From positions 1 to 18,268 of the forward strand of contig DATAYF010000297.1 of assembly GCA_036272735.1 (NCBI GenBank): a DNA stretch of 18,268 bases, in the 5' to 3' direction. Under the pieces are notes generated by a model. The model ran no database searches. It saw only the letters and a list, made by a program, of their open reading frames with translations, and was not told where the DNA came from. Source of the DNA: DATAYF01 sp036272735. GTDB taxonomy: Bacteria; Chloroflexota; Ktedonobacteria; Ktedonobacterales; Ktedonobacteraceae. Position numbers and translations under genes: made by a program. Shown here one piece after another: positions 13,503 to 18,268 of this stretch (positions are counted from its first letter, which is position 1; every line of letters begins with the position of its first letter).

Positions 13503-15098
13503 TTAGTGAGCCTGAAGTTCTATCGGTTGGGTGGGCGCTTCAGACAACATTTGTGCATTGTTTGCGGGAACCGGCAATGTAAAGTTGATACGCGCCCCTG
13601 CGCCCGCTATGTTTTCTGCCCATATTGTACCACCATGTACCTCCACGATGGCCTTGACGATAGCCAGGCCGAGGCCGCTGCCGCCAGTCGCGGATTGACG
13701 CGCACTGTCGGCTCTAAAGAAGCGTTCAAAAATGCGCGTCAAGACGGCAGGCGGAATACCTTCACCCGTGTCTGTAACCGACACCACTATCATCTGCTCA
13801 TGCGGGATGGCATCTATCGTGACGCTGCCACCGGGTGGCGTATGACGCAGCGCATTATTGCACAAGTTGGTGAAGACCCGCGTCAGCATATCGGGATCGG
13901 CCTGAATGGGCGGCAAATTAAAGGTGATGGCATTGTTTGGCTCAATTTCCCTGCGCTCGAACTCGGGTGTAAGCACGGCAAAAACTTCATCGACGAGCGC
14001 CGCCAGGCGCACAAATTTATATTGCGGAGTGAGCGCTCCCGCTTCGACTTTCGCCATCATATGCAGATCTTGTACCAGGCGACGTAGCCGCAAAGTCTCG
14101 CGTACAATAATACGCCCTGTCGCCTCGTAGTCATCGCGGCTCTGATTGACGCCATCCATCAGCGACTCCCCCAGACCTGCAATGGCCGTCAATGGCGTGG
14201 CAAGGTCGTGCGTCACACTCATAATTAGTTCACGCCGCCACAACTCTTGCTGGCGTAGCTCTTCCACGTCGCGCCCAAGTTGCGTTGCCATCTCATTAAA
14301 AGCCTGTGCCAGTTCCCCCAACTCATTTGGTCCAGCGACAGCGACCCGCATGGCGTAATCGCCAGATTTCATACCACGAGCAGCACTATTCAGCGTGATA
14401 ATGGGGCGCGTGATCGTACGCCCGAAGTAGATGGCCGCTAGCACAGCCAGCACAGCCACGATGAGTGCAGCCAAAAATACGGTGACACCAACGGAGGTTA
14501 AAAATGATGGGAGAGCAGTCGAGCGAGCGGTGACAATCACCACACCAGCGACACTACTCGCACTCGTGCCATTGCCCATGAAAATGGGGCTCACCACAAA
14601 GGGCTGCGGCAGTCCCAGTGGGCCACTTTGCTGAAACTGATCAACCGTCGACTGACCGTTGAACCCGTTTTTTATCGCCAGGCTCAACTTCAAGAAATCT
14701 TCTTGCTTAATCGAGGGATCTGACAGCTTAATGATGTACGACACCACAGCGTTTCTATAGCCCGGTTTGTTGTTCACGAGTCCCAAAGCAGGATATACTA
14801 TTCTGTTCGCTTTGTTCAGCACAATCGGCACATACTCGCTTTTTGTTTTCGTCGAGGAAACAAGCTCGTCCCTTATGGCAGTCACCAACGTCTCTTGCTG
14901 CGCCAGGTCAGCACTCAGATGTTGCGACGTACTGGTTGCAAACTGGCTCATATGATTGGTTTGATCTACTTCGTAGGAATAGAAAATCGCCAGTATCGCG
15001 GTGAGCGCTAATACGCTGGTCGTCAGCACGATGAGCAAGGCCGAGCCGAGTGCCAGTTGTCCGCGAATACTTCTCCACCAGCGCGTTTGCATAACCAT
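13503..15098 (-). CDS. Membrane sensor histidine kinase with HAMP domain
   Basis: A 531-residue classical sensor kinase. TM1 is at about 15-40; the outer domain of about 160 residues (41-200) probably binds a signal; TM2 is at about 203-225 (FLAALIVAVLAVLAAIYF). The HAMP linker is at 226-280 (RTITRPIITLNSAARGM), then HisKA with His297 in MSVTHDLATPLTA, and HATPase_c with N box (TNLCNNALRHTP), G1 (DTGEGIPP), F box and G2 (GGSGLGLAI). All catalytic boxes are intact. It autophosphorylates and passes phosphate to the response regulator encoded 8 nt upstream. ATG 15098 has AAGGA close before it; ATG 15092 is an alternative. The ligand is unknown; the outer domain does not resemble a family I can name. 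Confidence 0.95.
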   Translation of the reverse strand: MVMQTRWWRSIRGQLALGSALLIVLTTSVLALTAILAIFYSYEVDQTNHMSQFATSTSQHLSADLAQQETLVTAIRDELVSSTKTKSEYVPIVLNKANRIVYPALGLVNNKPGYRNAVVSYIIKLSDPSIKQEDFLKLSLAIKNGFNGQSTVDQFQQSGPLGLPQPFVVSPIFMGNGTSASSVAGVVIVTARSTALPSFLTSVGVTVFLAALIVAVLAVLAAIYFGRTITRPIITLNSAARGMKSGDYAMRVAVAGPNELGELAQAFNEMATQLGRDVEELRQQELWRRELIMSVTHDLATPLTAIAGLGESLMDGVNQSRDDYEATGRIIVRETLRLRRLVQDLHMMAKVEAGALTPQYKFVRLAALVDEVFAVLTPEFERREIEPNNAITFNLPPIQADPDMLTRVFTNLCNNALRHTPPGGSVTIDAIPHEQMIVVSVTDTGEGIPPAVLTRIFERFFRADSARQSATGGSGLGLAIVKAIVEVHGGTIWAENIAGAGARINFTLPVPANNAQMLSEAPTQPIELQAH

Positions 15099-15106
15099 CT
15101 CATCCT

Positions 15107-15847
15107 TTATATATGCGTGCTTGACTGTACTTTCGCTTCAAAACGATAACCGACACGCCACACGGTTTTAATATAACGCTGTTCAGGATATGGTTCAACC
15201 TTTTTGCGCAACGCGCTGATATGCACGTCGATGGTATGTCCATCCCCCAGGTAATCATAGCCCCATACCTTATTCATCAGTACCTCGCGGGTAAAGACGC
15301 GATCCGGCGATTGCGCCAACAGCGCCAGCAGATCGAATTCGGTTGGGGTGAGCGCTATTTCCTTACCGTTCACCTCCACGCGCCGCGCTGGCACGTCGAT
15401 CAGCAATCCAAGAAAGCGCAGAAGTCCCTCTTTGACAACCGGCTGCTCCACAGGAAGGGAGGGCGTTCTGTCAGGTGTTTGCATACCAGTACGCCGCAAA
15501 ATGGCACGAATACGGCTCACCAGTTCTCGTGGGCTAAACGGCTTCATCAAGTAATCATCCGCGCCCAGTTCCAGTCCCGTAATGCGATCATCCTCGGCGC
15601 TGCGTGCAGTCAACATCAAAATGGGCGTCTTTGACCACGCGCGAATACGTCGACACACCTCAAAGCCATCGATAGCAGGTAACATAATATCGAGCACTAC
15701 CAGGTCAGGCTGCTCACGTGCATGCAGCGCCAATCCATCCGCACCATCACGCGCCACCACCACATCAAAGCCCGCGTCGCGTAAATAGAGGTTGATGAGG
15801 TGTATGATACCATCTTCATCTTCAATAATCAGAATTTTCTGTGCCAC
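15107..15847 (-). CDS. OmpR/PhoB-family response regulator
   Basis: A 246-residue regulator. The receiver domain (1-120) has the acidic pocket IIEDED (9-12), phospho-acceptor Asp53 (LVVLDIMLP), Thr80 (LMLTAR) and Lys102 (DDYLMKPFS). The C-terminal winged helix (about 140-240) is of the Trans_reg_C type (LTPTEFDLLALLAQ, VFTREVLMNKVWGYDY, TIDVHISALRKKVE, VWRVGYRFE). The start is GTG 15847: AGGAG lies 7 nt upstream, the protein then begins at the usual point before KILIIEDE, and a TATAAT (15884-15879) is just upstream, which rules out a longer in-frame start at 16027. It heads the operon with two histidine kinases and is divergent from a small membrane protein; repeats in the shared gap may be its binding sites. 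Confidence 0.95.
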   Translation of the reverse strand: MAQKILIIEDEDGIIHLINLYLRDAGFDVVVARDGADGLALHAREQPDLVVLDIMLPAIDGFEVCRRIRAWSKTPILMLTARSAEDDRITGLELGADDYLMKPFSPRELVSRIRAILRRTGMQTPDRTPSLPVEQPVVKEGLLRFLGLLIDVPARRVEVNGKEIALTPTEFDLLALLAQSPDRVFTREVLMNKVWGYDYLGDGHTIDVHISALRKKVEPYPEQRYIKTVWRVGYRFEAKVQSSTHI

Positions 15848-15878
15848 AATATCGCTCCTGAGATATGCCGAACTCTTC

Positions 15879-15884
15879 ATTATA
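15879..15884 (-). promoter_or_regulatory. -10 box of the response-regulator operon
   Basis: A perfect TATAAT on the minus strand, 31 nt before the GTG start. No good -35 hexamer lies at 16-18 nt upstream, which fits a promoter that needs an activator. Confidence 0.45.
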
Positions 15885-15940
15885 GTACCATACGTCAGGG
15901 AGAAATACACGCCATTTATTCGTTGCAGGAGCGGTTCGCA

Positions 15941-16019
15941 GGCAAACTTGAGGGAATCTTGATGATTGTTGCAAAGCCTTTTTCTTAACATGTGTTGGCA
16001 AACCTTGAGGAAATTTTGA
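15941..16019. repeat. Imperfect direct repeats in the divergent gap (candidate operators)
   Basis: GGCAAACTTGAGGGAATCTT (15941-15960, then GA) and its near copy at 15997-16019 (GGCAAACCTTGAGGAAATTT, then TGA) differ by one inserted base and two changes. Between them, GCAAAGCCTT at 15971 repeats the first half. The GCAAA starts are spaced 29 and 27 nt. OmpR-type regulators usually bind tandem direct repeats, so these may be sites for the regulator encoded next door; this is inferred from position and form. Confidence 0.4.
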
Positions 16020-16113
16020 CCTTTCACAGAGCATACTCAGGCAGGAATGCCTTATACTCATAACCATTGATCATTTTTCACTGGCATTCATCCGACATAA
16101 GGAGCACACATAC

Positions 16114-16446
16114 ATGGAAAGACGTACAGTGTATATCGTTAGCGGTGGTATCGTGATCATTCTTGTTCTGCTAGCCCTGGGCGTGTTCTTACTCCTCCCC
16201 CACTTTTTCGCGGCGAACTCGCAAGCCGCTACCGCAACTCCAACAGCGACGGCGACAGCAACAGCAACCACCAAACATAAAAGTGTCTTCGCACCCTATC
16301 TCAAACAATATGGCATGGATATCAAAACGAAAATTGCGCAGGGACTTCACCTGACGCCCGATCAGCTTACCCAACAATTGAAAGCAGGCAAAACACTAGA
16401 CGCGATTGCCACAACCCAAAAAGTGTCTTCAACTCAGTTACAATAG
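16114..16446 (+). pseudogene. Small single-TM protein truncated by an IS insertion
   Basis: The 110 residues start MERRTVYIVSGGIVIILVLL with one TM helix (about 7-30), then a Thr/Ala/Pro linker (TATPTATATATATT) and an outer or surface-exposed domain with LTPDQLTQQLKAGKTLDAIA, which ends abruptly at VSSTQLQ. Repeats of the type LTPxQLxxxLxxGKSLxxIA in related proteins normally continue with further helices, so the gene appears cut short. The end lies at TTAC (16438-16441), the insertion point of the IS: the last Gln codon uses one host base and two IS bases, and the TAG (16444-16446) is entirely from the IS. AAGGAG (16099-16104) is 9 nt before the ATG. It is divergent from the response regulator, perhaps its target. 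It may still be made as a shortened protein. Confidence 0.7.
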
Positions 16447-16459
16447 ACGGGCAAGAAAG

Positions 16460-16480
16460 CCCCGAGCATTCATGCCGGGG
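16460..16480 (+). repeat. Left-end subterminal hairpin of the IS element
   Basis: CCCCGAGCAT (16460-16469) pairs with ATGCCGGGG (16472-16480) over 9 bp with one bulged A, the type of imperfect hairpin bound by Y1 transposases. Its core GCATTCATGC matches the hairpin at 508-527 read on the minus strand. Confidence 0.55.
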
Positions 16481-16550
16481 ATGTATTGCCGTTCCTTCTG
16501 GACTGGAGTAGGGGAAGAAGCGATGGCATGCTTGAGAAAGAGCGAAAAGC

Positions 16551-16579
16551 TTGACAAAGATTCCGGCGTCGGTTAGCAT
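16551..16579 (+). promoter_or_regulatory. Promoter of tnpB
   Basis: TTGACA (16551-16556), a 17-nt spacer and TAGCAT (16574-16579), 36 nt before the ATG of the tnpB reading frame. Confidence 0.5.
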
Positions 16580-16614
16580 TAGAACGGATATTCTATTGAC
16601 GGAAAGGCAGATGC

Positions 16615-18268
16615 ATGGCACCCACGCGGACCAGGAAGCAACAAGCAACGCCCACGTCCGAGACGCCGACCGGGCGGAGCAGGAGGACGCCCACGTTCCT
16701 GCTTGAACTGCCCCTCGTGGTCGGGGCAGGCCAGGCCAGGCGCCTGCGTGCCCAAATGGCGCGCAGGCCGCCAATTGTATAATGCCCTGCTGTCCGAAGG
16801 GCAAAAGCGTTTGCAGCGGATGCGCCATGACCCAGCCTGGGCTGCTGCCCGCGCCATCCCCCGCACGCAGCAGCAGGAACGACACGCCGCCTTTTCGGCG
16901 TTGCGTCAAAAGTCAGGCTTCTCCGAGTATGCGCTGCATGCCTACGCCAAAGAGGCACGCGTCTCCTGGCTGGCTGAGCATCTGGATGCGGTCCTGGCCC
17001 AAACGCTGGCAAGTCGCGCCTATCACGCCCTCAACCGCGTCTGTTTGGGACAGGCCAGACGCGTCCGGTTCAAGAGCCAAGGACGGGGACTCTCGAGCAT
17101 CGAGAACAAGCGCAACGATACCGGTCTGCGTTTTGTGCTGGACCCAGCAGAAGCCGGGCATGCAGGTGTCCTCCTCTGGCAAGGTGATCGGTTGCCAGCC
17201 CTCATCAACTGGCATGATCCCGTGGTCAAATATGGCCTGGATCACCGCATCAAATACGCTCGCCTCATTCGGCGCCAGACTTCCAGTTCTCGTGCCCAGG
17301 GGGCCGATGCCTCCGGCTGCCGCTATTTTGTGCAATTGGCCCTGGAAGGTACGCCCTATCAGAAACCGAAGCACACCGTCGGCACCGACATCATCGGGAT
17401 CGAGCCTTCGACCCTCGACCATCGCCATCGTCCCACACACCGGACAGGCTGCTCTGGAAACGCTGGGGGCGGAGCTTGCTCCTGATGCCCGCGCCATCCG
17501 GCGCCTGCAACGCCGGATGGCTCGGCAAAGGCGAGCAGCCAACCCGGACAACTACGATGAGCGCGGGCGCATCAAGAAACGGGGGAAGCAACGGCTCATC
17601 TGGAAGAGGAGCCACACCTACGAGCGCACCCGCCGACGCAAGTCACAACAGGAACGCAAACTGGCAGCGCACCGCCAAAGCCTGCATGGGCGCATGACCC
17701 ATGACCTGGTGCGCATTGGCAACACCATCATCCTCGAAAAGATCAGCTATAAGTCATGGCAGAAACAGTATGGCAAAAGCGTGGGACTTCGCGCCCCAGG
17801 GATGTTCATTGAGCGATTGAGACGCACCGGGGCCACGCACGGGCGGCACCCTGCTCGAAGTTTCCACGCGCACCACCAAACTCTCGCAATTTTGTCACGG
17901 CTGTGGACGTTGTGGACGGTGGGTGAAAAAGCCGCTGTCGCAACGCTGGCACACCTGTGCGTGTGGGCGGGTGGGGCATAGGTCCCGTACAGCGGGATCT
18001 GTATTCCGCCTTTCTTGCCGCCTATCTTGATGCAGCAGATGCCATGCCCTCATGTCCCCGGTACGCAGTACCCTGGGAAGGTGCGGAGGCGCGCCTGCGG
18101 GCTGTCCATGAGCGATTACAACAACGGGCAAACGCGTGGCAGTGCTTGCCGCCGTCGCATGGGTATTCCCCGTGCCAGAGTCCGTCTGCAGCCCCTCAAC
18201 CCAAAAGTCTCGCGCGAACCGACACCAGAGCCAACCTTCCTCCTGAGACGAGGAAGGTTGGAAGCGTG
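16615..18268 (+). pseudogene. tnpB: tnpB (IS200/IS605 RNA-guided nuclease) with multiple frameshifts
   Basis: A TnpB-like protein can be read only by changing frame. Frame 1 runs from ATG 16615 (TFLLELPLVVGAGQARRLRA); after an extra base near 16762, frame 2 gives GRQLYNALLSEGQKRLQRM to VGTDIIGI; after about 17410, frame 3 gives ETLGAELAPDARAIRRLQRR and the RuvC-II Glu in IILEKISYKSWQ; frame 1 from about 17842 gives LSQFCHGC and WHTCACG (zinc finger Cys pairs); frame 2 from about 17975 gives VQRDLYSAFLAAYLD (RuvC-III Asp); and frame 3 after about 18150 gives a basic tail. The RuvC-I motif, expected as GIDLG, reads GIEPST: the Asp and LG are gone and a 7-nt duplication (TTCGACC/CTCGACC) shifts the frame there. 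A 9-nt duplication adds CGR inside the zinc finger. The product cannot be active. A TGA probably starts at 18267. Confidence 0.85.
18231..18261 (+). repeat. Strong hairpin at the 3' end of tnpB
   Basis: CCAACCTTCCTC and GAGGAAGGTTGG pair perfectly over 12 bp with a 7-nt loop. Placed at the end of tnpB, it fits a right-end hairpin or the 3' part of the guide (omega) RNA, or a terminator. Confidence 0.5.

Larger units (their letters stand above)
16442..18268 (+). mobile_element. IS200/IS605-family element (TnpB type), decayed; right end at or beyond window edge
   Basis: The element begins right after TTAC, a known IS608-type target tetranucleotide, with a bulged hairpin 18 nt inside, a promoter, a broken tnpB and a strong hairpin near the window edge (18231-18261). 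There is no tnpA (Y1 transposase) and no terminal inverted repeats, as in tnpB-only members of the family, which move only with help from another element. The right boundary is not visible. Confidence 0.75.

Noticed and set aside
13404..14087. 227-codon plus-strand ORF opposite the histidine kinases
   Set aside because: It crosses the boundary of two clear histidine kinase genes and has no family features.
15848..16027. In-frame N-terminal extension of the response regulator to a GTG at 16027
   Set aside because: The extension adds 60 residues before a normal receiver domain, crosses the TATAAT box and direct repeats, and lacks a ribosome site.
16240..16275. Short ACAGCAACN-type repeats taken at first for a microsatellite or CRISPR-like array
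   Set aside because: It is in frame and encodes the Thr/Ala linker of the small membrane protein; there are no spacers or longer repeats. No CRISPR array was seen anywhere in the window.
16367..16909. 180-codon minus-strand ORF across the IS left end
   Set aside because: It runs antisense through the IS hairpin, promoter and tnpB, and does not resemble a Y1 transposase.

Overview
The window looks like chromosomal DNA from a Ktedonobacteria-type Chloroflexota (genus not determinable from sequence alone). The reasons are a fused serine/threonine kinase and amino-acid-binding receptor, a Chloroflexi-style pgeF-yggS-X-yggT cluster, Zn-ribbon/CxxCxGxG proteins, an OmpR-type regulator with two histidine kinases, and several decayed IS200/IS605 and IS110 elements. 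All of this is judged from protein motifs and layout; no database search was run.

Left edge (1-1240): a graveyard of mobile DNA. A minus-strand fragment carrying the GDDxTD motif of a HAD phosphatase (probably trehalose-phosphatase) runs off the left edge and is broken near position 115. Beside it, in leftward orientation, lies a short IS200/IS605-like relic: a TTAC target motif, a subterminal hairpin, a good sigma70-type promoter and about 300 nt of consecutive stem-loops that may be a structured RNA. A Rho-independent terminator and the first 63 codons of an IS110 transposase follow.

Core (1239-8708): a lone HicB-like protein whose start overlaps a 37-codon ORF; hisS; convergent to it, a protein with two zinc clusters and, further upstream on the same strand, an M24 (Xaa-Pro type) peptidase; then, divergent from the peptidase, pgeF, yggS, a DUF6391-like membrane protein and yggT, which match the ylmD-ylmE-x-ylmG order of Firmicutes.

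Signalling block (8707-16446): a 929-residue zinc ribbon - Ser/Thr kinase - TM - periplasmic-binding-protein receptor; two small conserved-looking hypotheticals with their own promoter; a response regulator - histidine kinase - soluble histidine kinase operon; and, divergent from the regulator, a small single-TM protein. The space between these last two genes holds similar direct repeats that could be operators.

Right edge (16442-18268): an IS200/IS605-family element inserted just after TTAC. It truncates the small membrane protein and supplies its stop codon. Its TnpB gene is broken by about five frameshifts and has lost the first RuvC catalytic aspartate motif. Transcription units between 3 kb and 12 kb are repeatedly bounded by long perfect inverted repeats (23-29 bp arms) without a U-tract.
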